NCBI GenBank assembly: GCA_036936605.1
Contig: JAUPFV010000002.1
Location: 254,221,305-254,285,304 of the forward strand
Origin: Limnanthes douglasii subsp. nivea
Lineage: Eukaryota; Streptophyta; Magnoliopsida; Brassicales; Limnanthaceae
Direction: 5' to 3'
Length of the DNA stretch: 64,000 nt
Of the stretch, positions 22,071 through 34,493 are shown piece by piece. Below the pieces are notes generated by a model that worked only from the letters and a program-made list of their open reading frames with translations, did no database searches and was not told where the DNA came from. A program made the position numbers and the translations under genes. The first letter of the stretch is position 1. Each line of letters opens with the position of its first letter.

Positions 22071-23723
22071 AATGTGACTGATGCAGTTCAACCGGACCTT
22101 AAGGGTTGCAGGTGAGTAACTCGGAGCTTAAGAAGCTGGAACTACTGACTCTGTATATGGTTGGATTCTTAGTCATACTTAGTATATACGGGTGTACTAA
22201 AACCTAAGGGTTGAGCATTGCTGAAGACAAGTGTATTTTATGTTACTGTTGAGTTGAATGTGAAACATCATGTTGGGTTGAAGAAGTAGTAATTGGTGGT
22301 CGAAGCTTATGTATATGCCTCTATATTCGTGGAAGGAACATGATCACTTGTATAAGAAGATTATGAACAGATGAAAAATCTATGAGGTTGATTAAAAAAA
22401 TAAATTGGGAGTGTGCATTTTGATGATGAGGTAAGAAGTACAAGAATACTATAATTGTTAGTTTGCCATAAGAAATAGGAAATTACTCGACAATCATACG
22501 TGTTATTGTGTCATAAAATATTTTATTTTTTAGCTGGACAATTTATGTACTTCATATATATAAAAGATGGGTGGTTGAGTATTTAGTGTTTAAATATTCT
22601 TTTTATAACCTCATATATATTAATTTTGCCAGTTGCCCGTGGATGTAAAATTTCTCCACAATCTGAACCACGTTAAATCTCTTATTTTGTGTTCAGTTTA
22701 CTTTATGTTACTTCTAGTTAACTTTGTTCTCGAAAGGGTAAATATTTGAAGCTATGATTACCTCATGCATCCTCTCAACAGGTGTTCACAAACTTTGATC
22801 ATTTCCTCGGCTCAGGTGGCTAAGCTTAGCTATGGGTGAGTCTTGTTAAGTATGAGTCGAATATTTTTTGGATATTTTGGATTTCCTTAAAAACTTCTGT
22901 AATCATAAATATCTTTACAACACAAAATAATGAGTGGTAATCACAATATTAAGTCATTGGGTTTGACCGAGATTTTAGGATTAAGCTGGTGCAACTTCGA
23001 CAGTAGGTTGAAACTTAACTCATAGGTGATTTACTACTAGCAAGTGTGGCATGAAATAACTAGAGATTTATGAACCTTCCAAAAATTGAGTTAACAAGAA
23101 AGACAAAATGTAAACCGAACACATAAATACATGTTTTAATATAGCTATGATTGTGAAGAAATCCTACATGTACAAACAATGAACACTAATTTTATATGAA
23201 GAAATATTTTTTTTTCAACCAACCACTTATTACTTTATTGATAGAAATTAAAAGTAAAAGGATCCAATTGGATAAACCAATTAAGTTTCGGGAGAGAACA
23301 CAAACAACATGAAATTATAACATTTCAAATTTTGAATCTCGCCTTAGGGCTACAGAGCTCGAAGCAACTGTAAGAAAAATACCATGATTAGAGCGTCTCT
23401 CTCTAATGGCAAACAACAACTCTTTGATACTGGAGAGATCAAGAGACTATAATCAGTTTCTAGAGTTAGTGATTCTTACATAACCAACTTCCAAACTTTC
23501 CAGATGAGTAATTGCTTTGAGAATTGGGGATTTCTTCAAGATTAAAATCTAAGCTTTTCCTGGCCTTCAAAGCTTGCATGGATAACCAATCCGCATCTTT
23601 GTTCTGCTCGCAATATATGCGAGTAATACTCATGGAAGAAATAATCAGGTTCCTACAAATCTTGATAATAAGATCTAAATACCAGGTAGATTTACCCTGA
23701 AGAAGAATCTCAATAAGAATTTT

Positions 23724-24119
23724 TTAATCAACTTCTATATCGAGATTATAAATACCCTTAGAATGACAGATTTGAAGACCATCCATCAAAGCTCTGCACT
23801 CGGCTACAATTAGAGTGTTCTTGCCGTAGAGTCTGCCAAAGCCCAGAACAAAGTTTCCTTTATGATTCCTCACCAGACCCCCCCCCCCCCCCCTTCCCCC
23901 ACTGGATTCACCAGAAGCTTCACAAGCTCCATCGGTATTCAATTTGAAGCGGTTAGCTTTCGGGTTTTTCCAAAGGAGGAAAAAAGGATCTTTGAACTTG
24001 GAGAGATGATTCACACAGCCTAAATTGAGAGCTTCCCTATAGTTGGTACCCCAATGTCTTATTTTTAGAAGCTTAGCGTTGTCCAAATTAGAAAGGATAA
24101 ACAACACATGGTCAATCAT
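23724..24119 (-). pseudogene. LINE C-terminal RNase H domain
   Basis: The RVT_3-type domain FKLNTDGACEASGE (catalytic Asp), then GGLVRNHKGNFVLGFG, ECRALMDGLQ and a final DIEVD. A 16-base C-run at 23878-23893 (G-run on the coding strand) falls in the glycine stretch between the first two motifs and is a likely slippage site. Some plant L1 elements carry this extra RNase H. Confidence 0.8.
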
Positions 24120-24137
24120 AGAGTTGATGCTAGTGTT

Positions 24138-24802
24138 CTAGTTCTGGCGCTTCTTCTTATTGCGAGTTGCCCAGATTACCCAAGCAATGATTAGAGGAAG
24201 AATAGGACGAATATCACATGATTTGGGGGTGGACCGGTACCAAACTCTTATTAGATGGGGAAGGACCATATTTGGGGTAATAAGAATTTTAAAGAATGAG
24301 CTAAAGAAGTTCCACACAACCCATGATTGAGAGCAAAACCAGAACATGGTTTTTCGAATCGGAGCTGTTGCAGATTTAACATTTGGAGGCCAGTTGAAAG
24401 TGTTTCTTTTGAAGAGTTGTATCAGATGGAATCCAGTTGTAAAGAGCACGCCAGAGTAGGAACGAGCATTTTCTTGGGTTACAGAGTTCCAGGTTTTCAG
24501 AAACAAATTAGACTTATTGGCGTTAGATCGAATCACGTTCCATGTATCTTTAGAATTGATAGATCCATCAGGAGACATGGACCAAAAGATTGCATCGGGA
24601 TTGTAGTTTAAAGAGATTTCGTGATTTTTGTGATCTTAGTAGATGATACATAAAGGCTAAGTCTATCCAGATCCCATTCTTTATTAATCCAGAATCTGTT
24701 CAGACTGACTCTTTCAGCATTATACACCCAAATCCTATCATCAGATTCGTTGAAGTATATGAAGAGATTCTTTGAGCACCATCTGTCCAACCAAAAGTCC
24801 AA
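24138..24802 (-). pseudogene. LINE zf-RVT linker region
   Basis: Reads SPDGSINSKDTWNVIRS followed by a Trp/Cys-containing segment and a long hydrophobic tail (PLIIAWVIWATRNKKK) before the RNase H. This order is the zf-RVT region of plant LINE ORF2. 24608-24802 (LDRWCSKNLFIYF) is the preceding part in another frame. Confidence 0.65.
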
Positions 24803-25022
24803 GTTACCCTGTCTAAATTCTAGAAAATATATTTTCCGGCCTTGTCTCTGATGTTTCTAATTCTAGTCCAAGAGTTTGATTTCCTAACTGAGGATGGAGC
24901 CAAGATAAGATGAATATTATGGAAATAGTTAGATAACATCAGCTTGGCTCAAAGGTACTTTTGAGCTCTGAAAATGATCTAGAGCTTCAAGGAATAGATC
25001 TGCTGAATTTCGTGAAAGCTCT

Positions 25023-26660
25023 TTACATTAAGGCTACCTTCATCGTGAGGTTTGCATTTACTATTCCATTTAGACCAAAAAATGGTCTGGTTATTCTCTT
25101 TTTTACCCATAAAAACTTACAGAAAAGTCTCTCGATTTTGTAGATTACAGCTTTGGGAAGGATGATGTGTTGGATTAGGAAGGTAGGGTAAGCCATAAGA
25201 ATCAACTTGATTAATGTTAGTCTTCCAGTGAATGAAAGTAAGTTCTTGTCCCATTATCCAATTTTGTTTCTAATATTAGAAATCATATTATCGAAGTTTC
25301 TTATTCTAGAAGATCCACTGATGATAGACCCCAAGTAGTTAAGATGAAGTCTTTTGTGTTTGAAGCCTAGTTTTTGTTCCAAAGTAACTGCTTTCTGAGA
25401 AGACATATTCATTGGTACGATAATATTTGATTTATTTCTGTTAATGAGTTGGCCTGATACATTCTAGTAAGAGAGGAGGAACTTCTTAATCTGAAGGATC
25501 GAGGGGCCAGAGCCGTTGTAGAATACCATGAAGTCATTAGCAAAAACGAGGCACGATCTATTTAAATTCCCTTTAGAATTATATCTTGTATAGGTTCTTT
25601 CATCAGATAAACTTTTGAATCCCCTTATCAAGTACTCCTCAGCCAAGATGAAGAGGCTTGGAGACAGAGGTTCTCCTTGCCTCAGCCCTTGATTAGTGTT
25701 AAAATAGCCATCCATCTCTCTGTTGAAAATGGTTGAGGTATTAATATTGCTGATAAATTTGTTAACCAAAGATAGAAAGTTAGAGTTAAATCCAATTAAG
25801 ATAAAATCTTAAGAAGGAACCTGTGGTTAAGCCTGTCAAAGGCCTTTGCCATATCGATCTTTAAGATCACATTTTTTCCCCTTGTTTTAAGGTTGATGTC
25901 TTGAGTTAGTTCTTGAGCAGTGAGAATTGTTTCATGAATACTTCCTCCCCTTACAAAAGCCCCATGTTCTTCTGAAATAAGGTTTGGCATAATGTCAGCA
26001 AACCTGTTGTTGAGAACCTTTGAGATGATTCTGTTTATCATTGTTGTCAAGCTGATGGGTCTAAACTCTTGCCAGTTGTTAGGGTGAAGGATGTTAGGAA
26101 TAAAGCAGATAACCGTAGCTTGAATACTCTTGGGCAGATGCTAGTCATTAAAGGCATCCTGAATATCATCAAATAGATCATTAGATATTATAGTCCAACA
26201 CCTTTTAAAGAATTCCACATTGAATCCATCAGCCCCTGCAGCACAGGTTGAGTCAAGAGAGTTAACAATATTATAAATTTATTTAGGGTCATGAATTTTC
26301 ATCAGCCTAGTGTTATCTTCCTCTTTAACAATAGAAGGAATAAAATTCAATAAAAATTCAGAGTCACTTTCAGTAGGATTAAAAGATAAGAGAGAGCTAA
26401 AGTAATCCACCGCCGAGTTACTGATTTCATCTTGAGATTCCAACCATTGATCCCCATTCCAAATACGATTAATTTTGTTTTTCCTGGCCTTTTGTTTTTA
26501 CAAAATTGTGATAGACAACAGTGTTTCTATCACTGTCCCTCAACTACATAGAATGAGATTTTTGTTTCCAATAGACTTCTTCCCTGGCTAATAAAGAGAG
26601 GTGGGTGGCTATGGATTTATCAAGAAGGGATTTATCAATAGGAGAAAGGGGAACTTTGAT
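25023..26660 (-). pseudogene. LINE reverse transcriptase domain
   Basis: Blocks on the minus strand: NRIISKVLNNRFADIMPNLI (26050 onwards), EEHGAFVRGGSI, LKIDMAKAFDRLNH, QGLRQGEPLSPSLFILAEE (25464-25769), and FANDFMVFYNG where the family has FADD, so one catalytic Asp is Asn. The post-RT region 25023-25205 has ILPKAVIYKIERLFCKFLW. Inactive by both substitution and stops. Confidence 0.83.
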
Positions 26661-26668
26661 AAAAAAAA

Positions 26669-27463
26669 TTATATATAGTTAACCACCTCCTCGGAGTTCT
26701 TGATTGCATCAAACACGTTCCCAAAAATATCCTTATTCCAAGCTCTGAGATCAGTTTTTAACCTTTTGAGTTTAAACCAGAATTTATGAAGAGGACTCTC
26801 ATACATATCTCCAGACCAGCTCTTCTCCACTAATTCTAAGAAATCAGGATGCATCACCCACATATTCAAGAATTTGGATGAACTCTTTCTTTTTTCCAAA
26901 TTTGAGGAGATAGTAATAGTTATAGGAGAGTGGTGAGAGCAATTTCTTGCTAAGTGAACAATAGCAGTATTGTCAAAATAGCTCAACCAATGAATGTTAT
27001 AGAGCACTCTATCTAAACGCTTCGATTTCCTACAATTAGACCAAACATATCTCGATCCAATGAACCCAACATCCAGTAGGTTACAGTTCATTATGACATC
27101 ATTAAAATCTTCAGCACTTCTAGGACATGTAGAGATACAATAGAGTTGTTCATCGAGGTTTATAGTAGCATTAAAATCTACAAAAATGATCCATTCAATT
27201 GGAGGATCATCAATAGCCCTTAAAGTATCCCAAAGAGATCTTCTGAGATCTCTTTTACACTTCGCGTAGATAACTGAAGCTCTAAAGTATTTATTAAAAG
27301 AAGGGTGATGAACTTTGAGATGCATTATTTGATCCTGATTCACTAAGATCTCCACATTGAAGTCTTGATGCCACATTATCCAAATCTTGTTGCTAACATT
27401 TGCATCTGAACAATTGAATTTCAATTTTTTAGAGATCCTATGTAGGTTGCTATCATGAATCAA
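26669..27463 (-). pseudogene. LINE endonuclease domain
   Basis: An open segment of 264 codons with the exonuclease-endonuclease-phosphatase pattern: FVDFNATIN (usual GDFNA), then RSAEDFNDVI, SRYVWSN, LDRVLYN and NCSHHSPITI, where the family has a C(S)DH motif. Here the catalytic-type SDH reads SHH, so the site is probably impaired. It would nick target DNA for reverse transcription. 27453-27644 continues upstream in another frame. Confidence 0.8.
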
Positions 27464-28798
27464 AGGCTCTTGAATTGCTGCAAGGCTGGGCTTGGAAGAG
27501 TTGCATAAAGATTAAAGTATCCTCAAGGTTTCCTTGTTCCCTAATCCTCTTGTGTTCCAGTTCAATATCGAAATAGTCATTTAATGGAATGAGAGAATTT
27601 AGTGGCTCTCTTAAGCTTGATAAGTTCTGAAGAAGATGATCCATTGAATTCTAGTTTTTAAGTTTTTTTGTTTTTTTTTCAGATGTAACTTATATAAAGA
27701 AATATTATAATAAAAGTATATCAAACACAACTAACACAACAAATCATCTTCTGTTGAAAAAAAAAAATTTCTTCAAAATGAACTATGGATCTTACTGTTT
27801 CTCTCAGTGTTTATTTCATAACTTTGTTTCTCTCTTTATAACTAGCCATGTTCTCATTTTTGTCTTTCTTACTCTCGCAAATACAGTCGCTCCAGCCACA
27901 AGTTTATCGTTCTTTTCTACTATATATAAAATCATGGATGGGTCATATAATACATGAGGCTCACATTACCAATTGTCGACATGTTCCCACAAACAACCAA
28001 AATGTAATGGTAGTCGTCATCGTTCCATCCGTACTGGCCTATACAGACTGATAAGTAGTTATACCATACCTGGACGTCTGACAAAATACTATTTTGTCTC
28101 ATTTTAAAGCGCGCTACGATTAACTTCATTAATCAACGACTAAGATTTTCCATCCATCTTAGTCTCTTCCGAAAAAATAGAGATATCCTTTAGCTGGTAA
28201 TAATTCTACATTTTGGTTCCAACAATTACTTATCAACAAGTTTTGATAGTCTTTTTCCTTAAACGTCTGCATCTCTTTGCACCTAAGTCTTAGTTGAACG
28301 GATCTCGTTTATTCAAATATTTTGTTTTTAAATATGGAAAAAACTGCACCAATCATTTTTAAATATTCCGAACAAATTTTAATATTTTGCAACAATTTCA
28401 ACTTATAAAAAGTAGAAAACATAGGAAATACCTAGTAAATTTTTCTTAATTATCTAGAGAAATAATCAAAGGAACTGTTATTGTTTTTTATTTTCTCAAA
28501 AAGACTCCTAAAAGACTCGATTTATATTCTTAGTTGGACATTTAATTTATAAAGACAAACCTTCAAGGCAAAGATATAGTTTTTAGAATCATAATGATCA
28601 TTATTATCTAACAAACTAAACATCATTTTCTTGACCACGCGCATGATAAAAAAATTGGTTAGAGCCAAATTTCAACAACAATGCATTAACAAGCATTAAA
28701 TCTATAATGATTGGTCACAAAAACTAATATGTAATAAGTAACACATCAATACTTCTGTCTATATGACCAATTTTTTTAACCATTTGATCTACAAGGTG

Positions 28799-30633
28799 AT
28801 GGAGCTTCTTCAAAATCTTCATATCTTCATGTTTCTATTCGTGTTAGTCGTCGCCTCTTTTCCCTTCGCTTCGTTTTCTCAAGGTACATAGTTGTTTTTG
28901 TAACATCTTGAAAGAAATTGCTTTGATTGTAAAACAGATATGTATAATCCTAATGACTCCCTAAATAAACATGATCACTACTATAATCATAGCTATCTTT
29001 ACTGAAATAATAGAGCATATGTTATAGATCTTTAATTTCGTAAGGTGTGGACACAGTAGGAAACCAACTTCCTTACATGACTTCAGACGCCGAAGTAATC
29101 GCTGGCATGTCCTTTGATTACATCATAGTTGGTGGAGGAACAGCCGGCTGCCCTTTAGCTGCAACATTATCTACAAAATTCAAAGTTCTAATCATAGAGC
29201 GAGGGGATTCACCTTACGGAAATCCCTTAATAGAACAAAAAAGTCTATATGGCTTCTCGTTATTACAAACAGATGAATTCTCCTCTGTCGCACAAGACTT
29301 TGTCTCCAAGGATGCAGTTAAAAACACGAGGGGTCGAGTTCTTGGTGGATCGTCGTCTATAAACGGAGGTTTATATAGTAGAGCTAGTCAAGTTTTTATA
29401 AAGAGAGTAAATTGGGATACTGAACTAGTAGAGGAAGCTTATAAATGGGTTGAATCAAAAGTAGTGTTTGTGCCTCTATTAACACAATGGCAAGTTGCTG
29501 CTGAATTTGGTTTCCTCGAAGCCGGAATTTTACCTTTTAATGGTTATAACTTAGAACATGTAGAAGGGACGAAAATCGGAGGGACTATTTTTGATGAATT
29601 TGGTAGACGACATACGTCGGCCGATCTTTTGATGGCAGGCTGTTTAAATAACATCACAGTACTTCTTAATGCCACGGTGAAGAGTCTTATATTTGATGGT
29701 AAGTCCAGAACTAAAAACAACCTTAAAGAAATTTTAGGACATTCTTGATTTTTGGTCAATTCTGTTTTAAGTATTGCAGGCAACAGCAATGAAAGCAAAG
29801 TTATTGGAATAAGTTTCATCAGTACTAATATCGGCCCGGATCAAACCTATGAAGCTTACCTCAATCAACCAAAGAACTCGAGCTTATCAGGCGATGTCAT
29901 ACTATCAGCTGGAGCAATAGGAAGCCCTCAGATTTTACTATTAAGTGGAATTGGACCCGAAAAACATCTTAAAAAGTTCAATCTCACGGTCACCAAAAAC
30001 TTAAAAGGAGTTGGAAGAGAAATGACAGACAACCCTGGCATCGCAGTTCTTGTCGACACTCAACCACAAAACCGACTACCAGAACCACCTCAAGTTTCAG
30101 CAATAACACAAAACTTCAAGTACATCATTGAAGCAGGAATAATACCTATCAACCTCAACACAACAAGAATCCCGATCGCTGCTAAAATCGCGTTCCCTGA
30201 ATCAAAAGGAAGGCTTAAGTTGAACAACACGGATCCGAGGCAAAACCCAATAGTGAAATTCAATTATTTATCTAAAGGAAAAGATGTAGAAGAGTGTGTT
30301 GAAATGGTGGCATTGCTCCAACGTGTTGTTAGATCAGAATCTGTTGCTTTCTTTTTAGGGATGCGGCCGCAAGAAAAGTTGGTGAGTAGTGATATTGAGG
30401 TTGGAGATTTTTGTAAGAAGAATGTGAGGACTTATTTTCATTTTCACGGTGGTTGTGTGGTTGGATCTGTTGTTGATGAGGATTATAGGGTTTATGGTGT
30501 TAAGGGATTAAGAGTTGTGGATGGTTCGACTTTTTTAGAATCACCTGGGACAAATCCGATGGCTACTGTTCTTATGCTTGGGAGGTATCAAGGGATTAAG
30601 ATACTCAGGGAAAGACAAGAATATAGTAACTAA
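28799..30633 (+). CDS. GMC oxidoreductase 1, HOTHEAD/mandelonitrile-lyase-like
   Basis: Three exons, 28799-28883, 29045-29698 and 29780-30633, giving 530 residues. Exon 1 encodes a secretory signal peptide (MELLQNLHIFMFLFVLVVAS) and its phase fits the acceptor at 29044/29045. Residues 53-63 (DYIIVGGGTAG) are the FAD ADP-binding motif, 291-306 (GAIGSPQILLLSGIGP) is GMC signature 2, and the active-site HFHGG is at 467-471. Where Prunus hydroxynitrile lyase has a second active-site His, this protein has Asn505 in GTNPMAT, as in HOTHEAD-type proteins. An FAD-dependent secreted or apoplastic oxidoreductase is likely; the substrate is unknown and lyase activity doubtful. It is paralogous to the gene at 46957. 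A Copia LTR ends 425 bp upstream. Confidence 0.9.
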
Positions 30634-31559
30634 TTAGATCTTGTAATATTTTTGTGTAGTTCTCGTGGTGGCCCTGAGGCCGCTTATTTGATTTTGGTTT
30701 CTAGTTTGCCATAATTATGTATGTTATTTTTCACTTTTATACAATATAACCGAAGAACATAACATCCTTCTTTATACTACAAGTATTGCTATTAGGGCTG
30801 TTAATTTAGCATGGTGTCAAATAAAACCATGATCAGATCATTCCAAAAATCAATCGGGTCATACATAGGACTGGGATCAGGCGAGCTTGATATCTATCTT
30901 CCGAAGCTCGAATTTTGTTGAGGGCTAAAAAAATTCGATATCTTTCCGATCAGGTACAACAAAAGGATTTTAAAAAGTTAAAGTTACGACTAATTATGTA
31001 TAGATATTTGTTGTAGAGACCTATTCGATAACAATAATGATTGTTGTGGGTGGATAAAACATTGGTACGTAAAGAGATTTTTGCAAATAATACGAACTTC
31101 AAATTTAAATATATTTATAGACGATATAATTATTGTGTTCATTCCATGGTCTAACGGAAATTAACTTCAATGATGGATCTGATTTCGTATGTAAATCCGT
31201 TAATGTGGATCAACTACTCCTTAGATTTGTATTATGCACCTTTTAAATGTTTAATGAATTTTTTTTACTGATTTTTAGACCTCACATTTATGGAAAAAAT
31301 GATTAATTATTTTAAAGTTTTATATTCAAATTACATTAAGTCGAACATTCCATTTTCCTCTTTATGATTTTTGACATTTTTGTTTATGCATCGAAAGTTA
31401 TTCAAGTTTGAAATTTAAAATAAAATGATATTTTCTGTTTTAGGCGTGTTTTGTTCAATTTGTTTGTTCGTATGTTATTTGTGTTAAACATATATCTCAC
31501 TAGAAATATTGTTATTTCACTCAAACTTTCTTCCTTTTTAGAGCTAGTTGGTGAAAGTC
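30634..31559. other. Intergenic, AT-rich
   Basis: 3' flank of GMC gene 1. I see no coding similarity, RNA gene or repeat structure. Confidence 0.5.
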
Positions 31560-33560
31560 GGGTGTAACATGATTTTCTATTAGTTATTCGAGGCTATTCT
31601 TCAGAGTGTGGAAAGAAATTATAATCTTTATCCTTCGATCTCCAAACTCATTCATCTTTTTCATCAAAGACAATATTTTAACAATTAATTGTCTTTTTTG
31701 TATTCGGATTGTAAAGCTTGTAGCTTTTGTTGTTGTACTTCTCACTCTTATCATCAAGTTTTCTCCGCTTGTCATCTCGTACATTAACGTGAGTAATGCT
31801 TCCAAAAACTCTTAAGTGAGAAACACTGTCTTCCTTCTACCCCAAGCTTCTTGTGGAGTTTTTCCCAAAAACATCTTGTCGGAGATCGATTTAATGGATA
31901 AACTGCACATGTGACCGTTTCAGCCCATAACTCCTTTGGTAGTTTTTTACTTTTGAGCATAAATCTCGCCATCTCAAGAATTGTTCTATTCTTCTTTTTG
32001 ACAACTCCATTTAGTTGAGAGGATCTTAGCACCATTAGTTGTCTTCGTATGACTTTATCTTTGCAATACTTTTGAAATTATTTGGATGTAAATTCTCCTA
32101 TATTATTGGATCGCATGGATTTGATCACAATACCACTTTCCTTTTCAACGTGGGCTTTGAACTTTTTGAAGTTCTCAAACACTTCAGATTTTTTTTTTCA
32201 AAAAACATAACCATGTTTTTCTTGAAAAATTATCAATAGATATAAGAAATAGTTATTATTACCGAGTGATCTTGGTTTGTTTGGTCCACAAACATTCGTG
32301 TGTATATGTTTCAGCGATTTTTGAGCTCTTTTGCTTGATTTATTTGGAAATCCAACTTTGAATTGCTTTCCAAGTAAGCACCCTTCACATACTTAATGTG
32401 GATGGTTAACTCAAGGCAACATGTTCATCATTTCTTTCTTCAAAATAACTTCAACCTCCAAAGTTGAGATGCCCGTATCGAAGATGCCATAGTCAAGTCT
32501 CATATTTGTAGCATATCTTGAGACATTGTGCAATGCCGCTTTGAATATTAAGGACAAACATTTATTTTTTTACATCAACACCTTGGTAATTAGTTTGTTT
32601 TCTTGGTATCTGATAGAAAGGTTACTATCATTTGATAGAATATCATAACCTTTCTATAAGAGTTTACCAATGCTCAAGATGTTGGTCTTCATGTTTGGAA
32701 TATAGTAACATTTAGAATAAATATATGATCTATATTCTTTATTTGGATGAGAACGTTTCTTTTACCTTTCACATCCATCTTCGATTCGTCTCATAAAGCT
32801 ATGCTTCTTTTTATCGATTCATCAATCTCCACGAACATGCTTTTTCTTCCACACATGTGATTGGTTGCACTACTGTCTAGATACTATTTGTGAACATCTT
32901 ATTGTTCATCATTCTTGTAAGCTGTCTTCTTGGCTTCTTTCTTCAACATAGTTTGACTTCTCTTTAAAAAATATTTGTTAGGAGCTTTACATTCGGAATC
33001 ATAATATCCAAATTTTCACAATTGAGTAATTTAATATTTGACTTATCGTACCTTGATTTTTCTTTTCCTCTCCCACAAAATCTTAATAAGTTTTTATTCT
33101 CTTTGATTGGTGTTGTCTTCACGGGTTCTCCAACCTCGTCTATTCAATATCTACAACCTTGTCCTTGTACTTGGACACCATATTTTTTTTGTTAACTTTG
33201 GCCACTTTCTTCTTTACTATGATCAATCTGTATTTTAAGTGCTTGTTCCACTATATCTTCCTTTTTCTTCTTCTTTTCTTCATAAGCGTGTAAATATTCA
33301 AGAAGTTGCTCTATTTTCATGCTCTTTAAAACTTTTTCTCTTTAACGACAGTGACAATATATTCGAATTTTAAACCTATAATGATCTTTAATACTTCTTC
33401 TTGATTCTCACCTCATCTAGTTTTTCACCATTTTATATTTAAATTATTAGTAAATATTAAAATTCTTGAGAAGTATTCATAGACGAGTTCACCTTCATCT
33501 ATTTGCAATGCTTCAAATTATTCTCTTAAAGTTTGCAGCAATTTTCCAAAAAGTGCAGGT
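31560..33560 (-). mobile_element. Copia fragment (gag to integrase), Copia-4
   Basis: On the minus strand, high to low: gag (about 33560-33000, with EYFSRILIFTN, KFEYIV and MKIEQLLEYLHAYEE), a short degenerate protease/integrase stretch, then the integrase C-terminal part 31784-32035 (QLNGVVKKKNRTILEMARFMLK ... AVYPLNRSPT) and the integrase-RT linker 31584-31805 (KATSFTIRI ... LMKKMNEFGDRR). No RT and no LTRs seen. Several stops; clearly a different Copia family from Copia-1. Confidence 0.75.
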
Positions 33561-33966
33561 TCGTAGTTTGTCGCGACCAACCTTGTGTTGATCACAGTGA
33601 ACTGTGCGATAAAATTTCTAGTAGTTTGTCTAGCCTACTTCACCGTGACCAACCATATTACTTGTCGCAACGAAGTCCTCTGCTCAGTCCAACCCTCATT
33701 TTTTTTCACCAACTTCCATAATCAGAACTCCTCTAAGGATCATCTATATTTAATCAACATTTGCCAAATTTTGATTATTATGAAAAGTACATAAGAAACA
33801 TAATTTGTTTTACCATACTATGAAAAATGTTACAAATCATTCATATACGATTGCCAATACCAAACAATAAAAAATCAAAATTTTAAGAGTTCGAACCCCA
33901 CCAAACACCATAATTTGGTTGCCACATAATTTTTTCTTTAATTTAAATTATATAAATTAGATAAAA
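33561..33966. other. Unassigned AT-rich sequence
   Basis: May include the decayed gag start of the neighbouring Copia fragment. Nothing else recognisable. Confidence 0.3.
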
Positions 33967-34281
33967 GCCCCCAAGGGGGTAGCCGAGTTGGTTGAGTAAG
34001 ACATGATTGTGACCAAAGGTCATGAGTTCGAGTCCCTCTACATACGCTTTCTCTCGGCTGAAAAAGCCCCCAAGGGGCAGCCGAGTTGGTTGAGTAAGGC
34101 ATGTTTCCGATCAAAGGTCATGAGTTCAAGTACCTCTACATACACTTTCTTGGTTGAGCCTGTCACCTTGTGTGGTTTACCTTCTGGCGTTGGTTTGTAG
34201 ACTATTGCGTCAGACTGAGGCTTTACCCTGTGCGCACTCATTGCACTCTGAGTAGCGGCTACGAGTTCCCTTAGAAAAAAA
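33967..34281 (+). mobile_element. tRNA-derived SINE, head-plus-full tandem
   Basis: A partial head (33967-34065) is followed by a full copy (34066-34281). The head has pol III box A-like GTAGCCGAGTTGG and box B-like GAGTTCGAGTCCC, as in tRNA genes. The body has CTGTCACCTTGTGTGG and GCACTCATTGCACTCTGAG, then a short A-run. The same family occurs at 51667, 60104 and 60354. There is no acceptor-stem complement, so it is not a tRNA gene. Flanking duplication not clear. Confidence 0.8.
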
Positions 34282-34493
34282 TTAAGAATATATATATTAG
34301 ACTTGAATTTTATTTCACTATAAAAGTGTTTTTTGCGATTAGAAACGTTAATAAAACATTATATATTGTTTCATTAATATTATAGTGAATTAATTATAGT
34401 AAATGATTATGTATTTGTTAGAACATGTAAATACTAAATCTGAAATGAAAAATGTGCCAAAAAACCAAAATATAGTTTTTTCCTCTAAAACTA
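34282..34493. other. AT-rich spacer before the Copia-3 LTR
   Basis: No coding signal or repeat recognised. Confidence 0.4.

Larger units (their letters stand above)
19907..22910 (+). mobile_element. Internally deleted Copia element (Copia-2)
   Basis: Two long LTR-like copies (about 19907-21250 and 21891-22910) flank a short internal region. The LTRs align along most of their length: a GGAACATGATCACTTG block at 20460 and 22324, GGGTGGTT(A/G)AGT at 20923 and 22568, and ACCTCAT...CCTCTC at 21113 and 22760. Only a gag piece remains inside, so protease, integrase and RT are lost. Confidence 0.7.
23209..27689 (-). mobile_element. Nearly full-length L1-type LINE with RNase H domain
   Basis: Minus-strand non-LTR element. 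It has endonuclease (26669-27463), reverse transcriptase (25464-26050 and flanks), zf-RVT (24138-24800) and a C-terminal RNase H (23724-24119), and ends in a T-run on the plus strand (poly-A tail) at 23207-23215. It is bounded by a 17-bp target duplication, TTATATGAAGAAATATT at 23192-23208 and TTATATAAAGAAATATT at 27690-27706 (one mismatch). It is inserted into Copia LTR copy B. Stops and frameshifts throughout ORF2. Confidence 0.88.
22940..28374 (-). repeat. Copia-1-type LTR (copy B), split by a LINE
   Basis: 22940-23208 aligns with about 3480-3740 and 27690-28374 with 3750-4484 of LTR copy A, joining seamlessly when the LINE 23209-27689 is removed. No internal Copia sequence lies next to it, so it is a solo or orphan LTR. 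It ends 425 bp upstream of the GMC1 start codon. Confidence 0.7.

Noticed and set aside
33978..34034. tRNA gene
   Set aside because: Boxes A and B are present but there is no cloverleaf with a closing acceptor stem. The head is always followed by the same SINE body and A-tail, with target duplications in other copies.
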